NCBI RefSeq assembly: GCF_014117445.1
Contig: NZ_CP059851.1
Coordinates: 2,170,001 to 2,234,000, forward strand
Length of the DNA: 64,000 nucleotides
Origin: Sandaracinobacteroides saxicola
GTDB lineage: Bacteria; Pseudomonadota; Alphaproteobacteria; Sphingomonadales; Sphingomonadaceae
Direction of reading: 5' to 3'
Position numbers and translations under genes: made by a program. Below the pieces are notes generated by a model that saw nothing but the letters and a program-made list of their open reading frames with translations, was not told the DNA's origin and searched no databases. The first letter of the stretch is position 1; each line of letters starts with the position of its first letter. This document shows positions 36,687-44,863 of the stretch, in pieces.

Positions 36687-36990
36687 CTATGTCGCCGCCG
36701 GTGCCGCCGACCTGCCGCCGGGGTCCTCGGCCTGCCGCACCGTCGCCGGGCGGGCGCTGATCGTGGCGCGGGCGCAGGACGGAACCTATCATGCGGTGGC
36801 CAACCGGTGCAGCCACGCGGCGCTGCCGCTGGACGGCGGACGGGTGCGCGGCAGCAGCATCGTCTGCCCGCACCATGGCGCCCGTTTCGACCTGAAAAGC
36901 GGGCGCGTACTGGGGCCGCCGGCGCATGAGGGCATCGTCGCCTATCCCACGCGGGAGCGGGACGGCGTGGTGGAAGTCTGGCTGCTGTGA
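36679..36990 (+). CDS. Rieske-type ferredoxin
   Basis: 103 residues. The Rieske cluster motifs are C44-S-H46 in ANRCSHAALPLDGG and C63-P-H-H66 in IVCPHHGARFDLKSG. It belongs to the small soluble ferredoxins of ring-hydroxylating dioxygenase systems and should pass electrons to the preceding oxygenase. No reductase is encoded nearby, so an NAD(P)H:ferredoxin reductase elsewhere must be used. Confidence 0.93.
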   Translation: MTDYVAAGAADLPPGSSACRTVAGRALIVARAQDGTYHAVANRCSHAALPLDGGRVRGSSIVCPHHGARFDLKSGRVLGPPAHEGIVAYPTRERDGVVEVWLL

Positions 36991-36994
36991 ACAT

Positions 36995-37021
36995 CCCCAC
37001 AAAATCTTCGATTTTGCGGGG
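36995..37021 (+). promoter_or_regulatory. Stem-loop over ribosome-binding region of SDR
   Basis: A 12-base stem with one mismatch (36995-37006 with 37010-37021) and a TTC loop. Its right arm ends in GGGG, 7 bases before the GTG start of the SDR gene, so the likely ribosome-binding G-run sits in the stem. It has no T-run and is not an ordinary terminator. It may modulate translation or be a small repeat. Confidence 0.5.
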
Positions 37022-37027
37022 GCCCCG

Positions 37028-37765
37028 GTGAGCGGGCTTGCCGGCAAGATCGCGCTGGTCAACGGCGCCGCCAGCGGCATCGGCGCCGCGACGGTGGCGC
37101 TATTGCGCGAACGGGGCGCCAGCGTGCTGGGCACCGACCTCAACGCCGGCGGCGACATCCTTCGCCATGACGTGACCAGCGAGGCCGACTGGGACGCGGC
37201 GATCGCCGCGGTGGTGGCGCGCTTCGGGCGGTTGGACATCCTGGTGTCGAACGCCGGCACGGCGGACAGCGGCGCCATCGTCGACCTGACGCTGGAGCGC
37301 ATCCGCGCGCAGAGCCGCGTGCATGTCGAGGGCGCCTTCATCGGCATCCAGCGGGCGGTGGCGCAGATGCGGCGGCAGGCTTCCCCGGCGACCGGCAGCA
37401 TCGTCACGGTCGCCAGCATCGCGGGCGTTAAGCCGATCATGCAGACGACGGTCTATGGCACCGCGAAAGCCGCGCTGATCAACATGACCCGCGCCATCGG
37501 CGTGGATCTGGGGCGCAAGGGCGACCTGATCCGCGTCAACGCCGTCTGCCCCGGCGGCACGCGCACCGGCATGACCGAGGCGCTGTTCGGCGGCGCGGCC
37601 TATTGGGACGATCCGAAACATTTCGAGAGCATTCCGTTGAAGGATTATTGCCGGCCGGGGGATATCGCCGAGGCGATCGCTTATCTGGCCGGCGACGAGG
37701 CCGAGTTCGTCACGGCGAGCCATCTGGTGGTGGATGGCGGCTGGGTGCTGAGCGACCGGATATGA
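37028..37765 (+). CDS. Short-chain dehydrogenase/reductase (SDR)
   Basis: 245 residues from GTG 37028. Cofactor motif VNGAASGIGAATVALLRERG (first Gly-motif residue is N instead of T), LVSNAGTADSG for NNAG, catalytic Ser in VTVASIAG and YGTAK for YxxxK. Classical SDR length. It acts on alcohols or ketones with NAD(P); FGTDLNAGG-like acidic residues after strand 2 favour NAD. It lies directly after the Rieske pair and overlaps the next SDR (ATGA), so it probably oxidises the hydroxylated product. Confidence 0.87.
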   Translation: MSGLAGKIALVNGAASGIGAATVALLRERGASVLGTDLNAGGDILRHDVTSEADWDAAIAAVVARFGRLDILVSNAGTADSGAIVDLTLERIRAQSRVHVEGAFIGIQRAVAQMRRQASPATGSIVTVASIAGVKPIMQTTVYGTAKAALINMTRAIGVDLGRKGDLIRVNAVCPGGTRTGMTEALFGGAAYWDDPKHFESIPLKDYCRPGDIAEAIAYLAGDEAEFVTASHLVVDGGWVLSDRI

Positions 37766-38514
37766 AGCCGGTCGCCCTCATCACCGGCGCCACCAGCGGC
37801 ATCGGTCGCGAAGGCGCGATCTGGCTGGCGCGGGACGGGTTCCATGTTGTCGCGGCCGGGCGCAACGCCGGGCGCGGGGCGGCGACGGTGGCCGCGTGCG
37901 AAGCGGCCGGCGGCAGCGCCGAATTCATCGCGTTCGATGTCTGCGAGGAGGCGGGCTGGGAGGCGGCGGTATCGGGCATCGTCGCCAGGCATGCCCGGCT
38001 GGACGCCGTGGTGAACAGCGCCGGCGCCTTTTTCTCGAAGCCGCTGCCCGATACCAGCCTCGCCGAATTTCGCGCGCTGTGGGAAGCGGACGTCGAATCG
38101 GTGATGCTCGGCACCAAATGGGCGATGCGGGCGATGCGCGACACCGCCAGCGCGGGCAGCATCGTCAACATCAGCAGCCTGGCCGGCCTGATCGGGCTGG
38201 AGGATTGCGCGGCCTATTGCGCAGCCAAGGCGGCGGTCACGCATTTCAGCAAGATCGCCGCCGTCGAGGGCGGCGGTTTCACCCCACCCATCCGCGTCAA
38301 CAGCCTGAATCCCGGCGTCATCCTCACCGAGATGATTACCCATGCCTATGGCGACAGCGACGCCGTGCGGGCCTTCGTAAAGGACGGCAACGCGCTGGAC
38401 ATGGTGGGGGAGGCGCGCCACGTCGCCGCTGCCATCGCCTGGCTGGCGGGGCCGAAAAGCCGCATGGTGACGGGCACCGCGCATGTGGTGGACGGGGGCC
38501 GGGGGAGTGACTGA
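37762..38514 (+). CDS. Short-chain dehydrogenase/reductase (SDR)
   Basis: 250 residues. Motifs: ITGATSGIGREGAIWLARDG, VVNSAGAFFSKP, catalytic Ser in VNISSLAGLIG and YCAAK. A Gly-Arg pair after strand 2 (AGRNAGRG) fits NADP(H). The protein overlaps the preceding SDR by four bases and the following MDR gene by one base. It ends with the usual GTAHVVDGG segment. Together with its neighbour it forms a two-SDR step in the pathway. Confidence 0.87.
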   Translation: MKPVALITGATSGIGREGAIWLARDGFHVVAAGRNAGRGAATVAACEAAGGSAEFIAFDVCEEAGWEAAVSGIVARHARLDAVVNSAGAFFSKPLPDTSLAEFRALWEADVESVMLGTKWAMRAMRDTASAGSIVNISSLAGLIGLEDCAAYCAAKAAVTHFSKIAAVEGGGFTPPIRVNSLNPGVILTEMITHAYGDSDAVRAFVKDGNALDMVGEARHVAAAIAWLAGPKSRMVTGTAHVVDGGRGSD

Positions 38515-39527
38515 TGGCTGAGGTGAACAGACGATTCCTGCTGATGCGCCGGCCAGATGGCATGCCCGTGCCCCAGGATTTCGCCCTGGTCGAGGAAGCC
38601 CTGGCTCCGCTGCCCGACGGGCATTTTCGCGTCCGCAACCATTATGCCAGCCTGGACCCGGCGCAGCGCGGCTGGATGAGCGACGCGCCCAGCTACATGC
38701 CGCCGATCCCGCTGGGGGACGCCGTACGGGCAACGACGGTGGGCATCGTCGAGGAAAGCCGCAACCCGGACTTTGCCGCCGGGGACTGGGTGCTGGGGCT
38801 GAACGCCATCGAGGACTATTCCGTCGTCGCACCCGGCGGTTTCACCAGTAAAATAGACGTTTCACTGGTGCCATCACCCACCAACTATCTCAGCGTATTC
38901 GGTGCCGTCGGCCTGACCGCCTATTTCGGCCTGCTGGACGCCGGGCAGCCGAAACCCGGCGAAACGGTGCTGGTCAGCGGCGCGGCCGGCGCGGTCGGCA
39001 GCCTGGTGGGGCAGATCGCGAAGCTGAAGGGCTGCCGCACGATCGGCATCGCGGGCGGCGCGGAAAAATGCGCCCGCCTGACCCGCAGCTATGGCTATGA
39101 CGCCGCCATCGACTATCGCGACAAGGACGAAGCCGCGCTCAGCGCCGCGATCGCCGCCGCCGCGCCCGAGGGCGTGGACATCGTCTTCGAGAATGTCGGC
39201 GGCGTCTGCCTCGATGCCGCGCTCAACAATCTCGCGCAGAATGCGCGGGTGATCCTGTGCGGGCTGATTTCCGAGTATAATGCGCCAGCGCCCGTCGGCG
39301 CGCGCAACCTGTGGCAGCTGATCGTGAAGTCGGCGCGCATCCAGGGCATATTGGTGCGCGATTACCTGCCACGCTTCGCCGAGGGTGCCGCGGAAATGGC
39401 GGGCTGGGCGCAATCGGGCGCGCTGGCGTTCGACGAGCATATCGACGAGGGCATCGAGCATGCCTTCGACGCCTTCATGCGGCTGTTCGAGGGCAGCAAC
39501 GAGGGCAAGATGATCCTGAAACTCTGA
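38514..39527 (+). CDS. MDR-family NADP-dependent oxidoreductase (zinc-independent)
   Basis: 337 residues. The N-terminal GroES-like fold includes VRNHYASLDPAQRGWMSD. The Rossmann domain has VSGAAGAVGSLVGQIAKLKG and DIVFENVGGVCLDAAL. Structural-zinc Cys and catalytic-zinc ligands are missing, as in the leukotriene-B4 dehydrogenase / double-bond reductase branch that reduces alpha,beta-unsaturated ketones with NADPH. Its place after two SDRs fits reduction of a conjugated enone intermediate. Confidence 0.88.
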   Translation: MAEVNRRFLLMRRPDGMPVPQDFALVEEALAPLPDGHFRVRNHYASLDPAQRGWMSDAPSYMPPIPLGDAVRATTVGIVEESRNPDFAAGDWVLGLNAIEDYSVVAPGGFTSKIDVSLVPSPTNYLSVFGAVGLTAYFGLLDAGQPKPGETVLVSGAAGAVGSLVGQIAKLKGCRTIGIAGGAEKCARLTRSYGYDAAIDYRDKDEAALSAAIAAAAPEGVDIVFENVGGVCLDAALNNLAQNARVILCGLISEYNAPAPVGARNLWQLIVKSARIQGILVRDYLPRFAEGAAEMAGWAQSGALAFDEHIDEGIEHAFDAFMRLFEGSNEGKMILKL

Positions 39528-39631
39528 ACGGGGCGGCCATCCGTGCATCCCGCGCGACCGGTCGCATGGCCGGGGGCGGCGATTGTCGCAATTCCGGTTC
39601 ATCCTGCCCCTTCCATACAGGGAGATGTTCC

Positions 39632-40273
39632 ATGCGTATCCTGGCCCCCGCCTTGCTGCTGCTCGCCGCCCCCGCGCTCGCCACCACCGTCATCGACCCC
39701 GCCGGCGACATCCTGTCCAGCTACACCGGCCCGCCGCGCGCCAGCCTGGACGTGCTGGTGGCGCAGGCGCATTACCTCCCGAACACGCTGCGCCTGTCGG
39801 CACGGGTGGCGGGGGGCATCCCCGATGACGTCGACCAGCTCTACGTCTGGGGTGTCAACCGCGGTGCCGGCACGCCGCGGCTGACGGGCGGCACCCCGCC
39901 GCTGGGCGCCGGGGTCAATTTCGACGCGGTCGTCGTCGTCCGCGGCAACGGCACCGGCTCGGTCGTGACCTTCGGCGCCGGCGCGCCGGTCAACAACCCG
40001 CTGCCGCCCGAATTCATCACCGTCAGCGGCAGCGGCGTGCGCGTGTTCGTGCCCTTCAACCTGCTGCCCTCGACCGGCTTCGACATCGCCGACTATGGCT
40101 ATAATCTCTGGCCGCGCTACCTGTCGGGATCGAACACGCAGATCGCCGATTTCGCCCCCGACGATTCGACCTTCACCGCCAGCGCCATCCCCGAGCCGGC
40201 CAGCTGGGCGCTGATGATCGCCGGCTTCGGCCTGGTGGGCGGCACGCTGCGACGGCGGCGCCTGGCTGCCTGA
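39632..40273 (+). CDS. PEPxxWA-CTERM sorting-domain protein
   Basis: 213 residues with a signal peptide (LLLAAPALA) and a C-terminal PEPxxWA-CTERM tail: IPEPASWALMIAGFGLVGG followed by a basic end. The central domain, of no known family, looks beta-rich with repeated Asn/Gly turns. The tail is a sorting signal recognised by exosortase/archaeosortase-like systems, linked to exopolysaccharide and surface attachment. GGGAG precedes the ATG at 39632. Codirectional catabolic genes on both sides make it look like an insertion. Confidence 0.85.
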   Translation: MRILAPALLLLAAPALATTVIDPAGDILSSYTGPPRASLDVLVAQAHYLPNTLRLSARVAGGIPDDVDQLYVWGVNRGAGTPRLTGGTPPLGAGVNFDAVVVVRGNGTGSVVTFGAGAPVNNPLPPEFITVSGSGVRVFVPFNLLPSTGFDIADYGYNLWPRYLSGSNTQIADFAPDDSTFTASAIPEPASWALMIAGFGLVGGTLRRRRLAA

Positions 40274-40332
40274 TTGCGCAGTTTCCCGCCGACACGCCGG
40301 CTGTCACGCTGACCCGATAAGGAGGGCGGCGG

Positions 40333-41043
40333 ATGAAGCGTGCGTTGGTGACCGGCGCCGCCAGCGGCATCGGCGCGGGCATTGCCGCGCGGTTGCGGGC
40401 GGATGGTTTCACCGTGCTGACGGTGGATCGCGCCGCCGGCTGCGACCTGACGCTGGATGTGTCGGCGCCAGGCTCGGCCGAAACGATGGTCGAGGCTTGC
40501 CGGGACCGGTTGGGCGGGCTGGACGTGCTGGTGGCGAACGCCGGGGTCAGCGCGTTCGAGATGATCGACGGGCATGACGAGGCGGTCTGGTCGGACACGA
40601 TCGCGATCAACCTGGACAGCGTGTTCCGGCTGGTCCGAAATGCCGTTTCACTGATGAAACAGGGAGAAGCGGCGGCGAAAGGCGCGGCGCGGATCATCAC
40701 CATCGGCTCGGTCATGTCCTCTCATGGCGAGGCCGGCATGGCGGCTTATGCGGCGGCGAAGCATGGCGTGCTGGGGCTGACGCGGGCGCTGGCGGTCGAG
40801 CTGGGGCCGGCGGGCATCACCGTCAACTGCATCCAGCCGGGCGCCATCCTGACCGGCATCACGAAGCCCGCCTTTGCGGCGAACCCGGCGTTCGGCGATT
40901 ACTGGGTGCAGAAAAGCGCGCTGAAACGGCTGGGCACGCCCGAAGACATCGCTGGGGTGGCGGCCTTCCTGGCGGGCGAGGACAGCCGCTTCATGACGGG
41001 TGCGGCGCTGGTGGTGGATGCCGGGGCAACAGCACACCCTTGA
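40333..41043 (+). CDS. Short-chain dehydrogenase/reductase (SDR)
   Basis: 236 residues with an AAGGAGG-type site immediately upstream. Motifs: VTGAASGIGAGIAARLRADG, VANAGVSAFE, active-site Ser in IGSVMSSHGEAG and YAAAK. VDRAAGCD after strand 2 favours NAD. It is separated from the epoxide-hydrolase-like gene by 10 bases, so it starts an operon of SDR, NTF2-fold enzyme and GNAT. Confidence 0.86.
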   Translation: MKRALVTGAASGIGAGIAARLRADGFTVLTVDRAAGCDLTLDVSAPGSAETMVEACRDRLGGLDVLVANAGVSAFEMIDGHDEAVWSDTIAINLDSVFRLVRNAVSLMKQGEAAAKGAARIITIGSVMSSHGEAGMAAYAAAKHGVLGLTRALAVELGPAGITVNCIQPGAILTGITKPAFAANPAFGDYWVQKSALKRLGTPEDIAGVAAFLAGEDSRFMTGAALVVDAGATAHP

Positions 41044-41053
41044 GGAGAATGTC

Positions 41054-41413
41054 ATGACGGCACAGGCGGTAGTCGAGCAGTTCATCGGGCATATCAATGC
41101 GATGGAGACCGACGCGGCGCTGGCGCTGCTGGCCGACGATGTGGTTTACGACAATGTCCCCATGCCGACGCTGCACGGGCGGGAGGCGGCGCGGGCCTTC
41201 CTGGCGCAGCTGCCCTATGACGCGGCGGCGTGGATCGTGCACGCCATCGCCGCCACCGGCGACACGGTGCTGACCGAGCGGACGGACCGCTTCCATGTCG
41301 GCAGCCGCTGGATCGAGATTCGGGTGATGGGCGCCTTCGTGGTGCGCGAGGGCCGGATCAGCCACTGGCGGGATTATTTCGACCTTCAGCAGTTCATGGC
41401 GCAGCTGGCGTGA
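41054..41413 (+). CDS. Limonene-1,2-epoxide hydrolase-like NTF2-fold enzyme
   Basis: 119 residues. The fold matches limonene-1,2-epoxide hydrolase: the Arg-x-Asp pair is R76-T-D78 in ERTDRFHVGS, and the second catalytic Asp is D107 in HWRDYFD. All three catalytic positions of the family are therefore present. A GAGGAG site precedes ATG 41054. If active, it would open an epoxide by direct water attack, forming a diol for the SDR upstream. SnoaL-type isomerases share the fold, so the assignment is provisional. Confidence 0.8.
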   Translation: MTAQAVVEQFIGHINAMETDAALALLADDVVYDNVPMPTLHGREAARAFLAQLPYDAAAWIVHAIAATGDTVLTERTDRFHVGSRWIEIRVMGAFVVREGRISHWRDYFDLQQFMAQLA

Positions 41414-41988
41414 GCCTTCCCGTCCTGCGCCACGGCGACATCCGGCTGGAGCCGCTGGCGGAGGCGCACCGCGAAGGCTTGCGGGCCGCCTGCGCGGCGG
41501 ATGAGGCGATCTGGGAGATGTACAGCTATTCGCTATTCGGGCTGATGTTCGACATCAATTTCGACGCGATCCTGCTGGCGAGCGGGCAGTATTGGGCGAT
41601 CCTGCTGGACGACGATCTGATCGGCTGCAGCGCACTCTTTCCCGAGGCGCGCACGCCCGGCGTGGCGGAAATCGGCGGCACCTATTATGCGCCCCGCGTC
41701 CGCGGCAGCGGCCTGAACGAGCGCGTGAAGTGGCTGATGCTGCGCCACGCCTTTGCCAGCGGTTTTCACCGCGTCGAACTGCGGGTGGATGAGCGCAACA
41801 CGCGCAGCCAGGCGGCGGTGCTGAAGATCGGCGCCGTGAAGGAAGGCGTGCTGCGCCGGCACAAGATCAGCCACACAGGGTTCGTGCGCAACACGGTGGT
41901 GTTCGCCGTGACCGATCAGGATTGGCCCGCGGTCGAGGCGCGGCTTCAAGCGCATCGCGGAAAAGTGGAAACCGGTTTTCCGCATTGA
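41410..41988 (+). CDS. GNAT-family N-acetyltransferase (RimJ/RimL-like)
   Basis: 192 residues from GTG 41410, overlapping the previous stop. The acetyl-CoA fold is visible from the N-terminal strand HGDIRLEPLAEAHREGL, the GGTYYAPRVRGSGLNERVKW P-loop region and HRVELRVDERNTRSQAAVLK. The acceptor is unknown. The last residues (GKVETGFPH) are encoded by a palindromic repeat (41957-41983), so the natural C-terminus may have been replaced. Confidence 0.83.
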   Translation: MSLPVLRHGDIRLEPLAEAHREGLRAACAADEAIWEMYSYSLFGLMFDINFDAILLASGQYWAILLDDDLIGCSALFPEARTPGVAEIGGTYYAPRVRGSGLNERVKWLMLRHAFASGFHRVELRVDERNTRSQAAVLKIGAVKEGVLRRHKISHTGFVRNTVVFAVTDQDWPAVEARLQAHRGKVETGFPH

Positions 41989-41993
41989 GATGC
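41951..41993. repeat. Palindromic element at end of GNAT gene
   Basis: Inner arms GCGGAAAA (41957-41964) and TTTTCCGC (41976-41983), outer arms CGCATC (41951-41956) and GATGCG (41988-41993). It resembles a GGAAAA-n-TTTTCC palindrome repeated in many alphaproteobacterial genomes. A related but rearranged copy is at 46797-46840. Confidence 0.65.
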
Positions 41994-42014
41994 GCGACAA
42001 CAAAAAGATGGCCC

Positions 42015-42037
42015 CCATTTTGATCCCCTCAAAATGG
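42015..42037. repeat. Perfect 9-base inverted repeat upstream of P450
   Basis: CCATTTTGA (42015-42023) and TCAAAATGG (42029-42037) with a five-base loop, in the 162-base gap before the P450 operon. It could be an operator or another small repetitive palindrome. It has no T-run suited to termination. Confidence 0.6.
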
Positions 42038-42150
42038 AACAGGGCCCCGGCCCTGACAATCCCGCCAGCCTGTCACTTGTCGCAAGCGCGGGATGGCGTC
42101 GCGCGGGTTAGTTTCGGGACTGTCATGAATCCGTATCCGTCGAGCCGCCC

Positions 42151-43383
42151 ATGAACCCCTTCGCGCCCGAAACCCTGTCCGACCCCTGGGCCTTCTACCA
42201 GGCGGCGCTGGCGCAGGGCCCGGTCATGCCGCTGCCCGGCACGCCGATCACCCTGGTGCTGGGCTATGACGCGCTGGTGGAGGCCACAGGCCGCGTCGAG
42301 GATTTCTCCAATGATTTCGGCGCCATCCTGGCGGGAAAACGCTCCGCCGATCCGGACGTCACCACGGTGCTGGACAAGGGCTGGCCGGCGATCAACACGC
42401 TGCTGACCGCGGACCCGCCGGTGCACACCCGCTTTCGCAAGCTGGTGAACCTGGCCTTCAGCATGAAGCGCGTGGACGCCATCGAAGGCCGCATCCGCCA
42501 GATCGCCGTCGAGCTGATCGAGGCGATGTTGGCAAAGCCACAGGCCGATTTCGTCGCCGATTTCGCCATTCCGCTGCCGGTCGCCGTCATCGCGCGGGAG
42601 ATCGGCATGGAGGCATCGACCGATGTGGCGACGGTGAAGCGCTGGTCGGACGCCTTCGCCGACCGGCTGGGCGGCATGATCTCGAAGGAGCGGGAGATCG
42701 AATGCGCGCATGAGGTGGTCGAGTTCCAGCACCGGGTGAAAAGCCTGATCGATGCCCGGCGCGCCGAGCGCACCGACGACCTGCTGAGCGACCTGGTCTA
42801 TGCCAGCGTCGACGGCGAGGCGCCGCTGACCGACGCCGAGATCATGTCGATCATGCAGCAGCTGATGGTGGCCGGCAACGAGACCACCACCAGCACGCTC
42901 GCCGGCGGGCTGTTGCTGCTGATGCAGAACCCGGCGGCGCTGGCGGCGGTGCGGGCGGACGGCAAGCTGATCCCGAACATGGTGGAGGAGATGCTGCGGC
43001 TGGAAAGTCCGACGTCGGGCCTGTGGCGCGTGGTGACGCGCGACACCGAGCTCGCCGGCGTGGCCGTCGCCAAGGGCAGCATGCTGATGCTGCGCTTTGC
43101 CGCCGCCAACCGCGATCCGGCGAAATTCCCCGATCCTGATGCCTTCCTGCCCGAGCGGAAGAATGCCCGCAGCCATCTCGCCTTCGGGCGCGGCATCCAC
43201 ATGTGCGTCGGCAACATGCTCAGCCGCAAGGAGCTGGCGGTGGCGTTCGAGGAACTGCTGGCGCGGATGGAAGGGTTCGAGCTGGTGCCGGGCGCGGTGC
43301 TGGAATGGCCGCCGAACATGCTGCTGCGCGGGCTGAGGGCACTGCCCATCCGCTACACCCCGGCGCAAAGGCTGGCGGCATGA
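42151..43383 (+). CDS. Cytochrome P450
   Basis: 410 residues. Complete class I bacterial P450: I-helix oxygen-activation motif VAGNETTTS, ExxR in EEMLRLES, and heme-binding loop FGRGIHMCVG with axial Cys352. It is soluble (no N-terminal membrane anchor) and needs a ferredoxin and reductase; the Rieske ferredoxin at 36679 is not a typical partner and no [2Fe-2S] or 3Fe-4S ferredoxin gene is adjacent. The position at the head of a beta-oxidation-like operon suggests terminal or ring hydroxylation of a hydrophobic acid. Confidence 0.95.
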   Translation: MNPFAPETLSDPWAFYQAALAQGPVMPLPGTPITLVLGYDALVEATGRVEDFSNDFGAILAGKRSADPDVTTVLDKGWPAINTLLTADPPVHTRFRKLVNLAFSMKRVDAIEGRIRQIAVELIEAMLAKPQADFVADFAIPLPVAVIAREIGMEASTDVATVKRWSDAFADRLGGMISKEREIECAHEVVEFQHRVKSLIDARRAERTDDLLSDLVYASVDGEAPLTDAEIMSIMQQLMVAGNETTTSTLAGGLLLLMQNPAALAAVRADGKLIPNMVEEMLRLESPTSGLWRVVTRDTELAGVAVAKGSMLMLRFAAANRDPAKFPDPDAFLPERKNARSHLAFGRGIHMCVGNMLSRKELAVAFEELLARMEGFELVPGAVLEWPPNMLLRGLRALPIRYTPAQRLAA

Positions 43384-44489
43384 ACTTCGACTGGAGCGAG
43401 GAGCAGGCGCTGCTGCGCGCCAGCGTCGAGCGTTTCGGCGCGGAGCGCTATGGCGGCGACCTGGAGAAGCGGCGGCGGTATCGGCGCGATGCGAGCGGGT
43501 TCGATCGCGCGGGCTGGGCGGCGCTGGCGGGGCTGGGCGTGACCGCCCTGCCCTTCGCCGAGGCGGACGGCGGGCTGGGCGGCGGTGCCGTCGAGACCAT
43601 CGCGATCGCCGAGCCGCTGGGTGCGGCGATGGCGGTGGAGCCGGTGACCGAGAGCCTGATCGCCGGCGGCGCGCTGCTGGTGGCGGCGGCGAGCGATGGC
43701 CAGCGCGCGGAATATCTGCCCGGCGTCATCACCGGCGAGACGCTGCTGGCCTGCGCGGTGGCGGAAACGGCGGGGCGTTACAATTTGCGCCATGTCGAGA
43801 CGCGCGCGCGGCGCACGGGCGACGGCTGGGTGCTGAACGGCGCCAAGACCGCGGTGTGGCAGGGGATGGCGGCCGATGTTTTGCTGGTGAGCGCGCGTCT
43901 CACCGGTGAAACGCGGTCCGATGCCGGCATCGGCATCTTCGCCGTGCCGGCGGGCGCGGTGGAGCGGCGCGGCTGGCGCGCGGCGGATGGCCAGGTGGCG
44001 GCGGAAGTCACCCTGCGCGAGCTGCTGCTGCCCGCGGACGCGCATCTGGATGGCGCCGAGGGCAGCGCGGCGCTGGATGCGATGGTGACCGCCGGCTGGA
44101 TCGCGGCGAGCGCCGAGATGTTGGGGATCGCGGCGATGCTGCTGACCACCACCGTCGATTATGTGAAGCAGCGGGTGCAGTTCGGCAAGCCGCTCAGTGC
44201 CTTTCAGGTGATCCAGCATCGGCTGACCGATTGCTATGTCGCGGTGGAACAGGCGCGCAGCATGGTGATGCGGGCGGCGCTGGCGAACGACCTGCGCGCC
44301 GCGGCCGGCGCCAAGGCGTTCGTCGGCGAGGCGGCGCGGCTGGTGGCGCATGAGGCGGTGCAGTTCCATGGCGGCATGGGCATGACCGAGGAGCTGGTGG
44401 TGGGCCATGGGCTGAAGCGCATCCAGCTGCTGAGCCGGCTGTTCGGCGATCCGGAGAGCGCGGCGCAGCTTTATGCGAGGGCGGCATGA
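43380..44489 (+). CDS. Acyl-CoA dehydrogenase (shorter subunit type)
   Basis: 369 residues from ATG 43380, overlapping the P450 stop. The family pattern is clear: NFDWSEEQALLRASVERFG at the start and RVQFGKPLSAFQVIQHRLTD and HEAVQFHGGMGMTEE at the end. The usual FCTI-type catalytic Glu context is not obvious. Its pairing with a second longer dehydrogenase (47591) in the same cluster resembles the heteromeric (alpha2beta2) dehydrogenases of steroid side-chain degradation. That comparison is inference. Confidence 0.9.
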   Translation: MNFDWSEEQALLRASVERFGAERYGGDLEKRRRYRRDASGFDRAGWAALAGLGVTALPFAEADGGLGGGAVETIAIAEPLGAAMAVEPVTESLIAGGALLVAAASDGQRAEYLPGVITGETLLACAVAETAGRYNLRHVETRARRTGDGWVLNGAKTAVWQGMAADVLLVSARLTGETRSDAGIGIFAVPAGAVERRGWRAADGQVAAEVTLRELLLPADAHLDGAEGSAALDAMVTAGWIAASAEMLGIAAMLLTTTVDYVKQRVQFGKPLSAFQVIQHRLTDCYVAVEQARSMVMRAALANDLRAAAGAKAFVGEAARLVAHEAVQFHGGMGMTEELVVGHGLKRIQLLSRLFGDPESAAQLYARAA

Positions 44490-44863
44490 CCACCATCGCC
44501 GAGGGTCTTTTCACGGATGAAACGCTGATTGGCGGGCGAAACCGCGAAAGCGGGCGCATCGTCTTTCCCTGCCCTGCCGACAGCGAGCGCTATGAGGCGG
44601 TGACGCTGCCGTCGCGCGGCACGATCTGGAGCTGGACGGTGCAGCGCTTTCCGCCGAAATCGCCGCCCTATGCCGCGGACGTGCCCTTCGCGCCGTTCGC
44701 GCTCGCCTATGTCGAGCTGCCGGGCGCGGTGATCGTGGAGACGCGGCTGGAAGGGTTCGCGTTCGACGAGTTGAAGGTCGGCCTGCCCTGTGCATTCCGC
44801 ACGGTCGATTTCGGCGGGCGCACCGCTTTTGCCTTCGGGCCCGTGGAGAGCGACGATGACTGA
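44486..44863 (+). CDS. DUF35-like OB-fold protein without zinc ribbon
   Basis: 125 residues overlapping both neighbours. The OB-fold half is typical (IWSWTVQRFPPKSPPYAADV and FALAYVELPGAVIVETRLEG). The zinc-ribbon half keeps only one Cys (C29 in IVFPCPAD); the normal CxxC pairs are missing. DUF35 proteins form complexes with thiolase-like partners, and in actinobacterial steroid catabolism DUF35-containing ChsH2 activates the aldolase Ltp2. The thiolase-like gene follows with an 8-base overlap. Confidence 0.8.
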   Translation: MTTIAEGLFTDETLIGGRNRESGRIVFPCPADSERYEAVTLPSRGTIWSWTVQRFPPKSPPYAADVPFAPFALAYVELPGAVIVETRLEGFAFDELKVGLPCAFRTVDFGGRTAFAFGPVESDDD

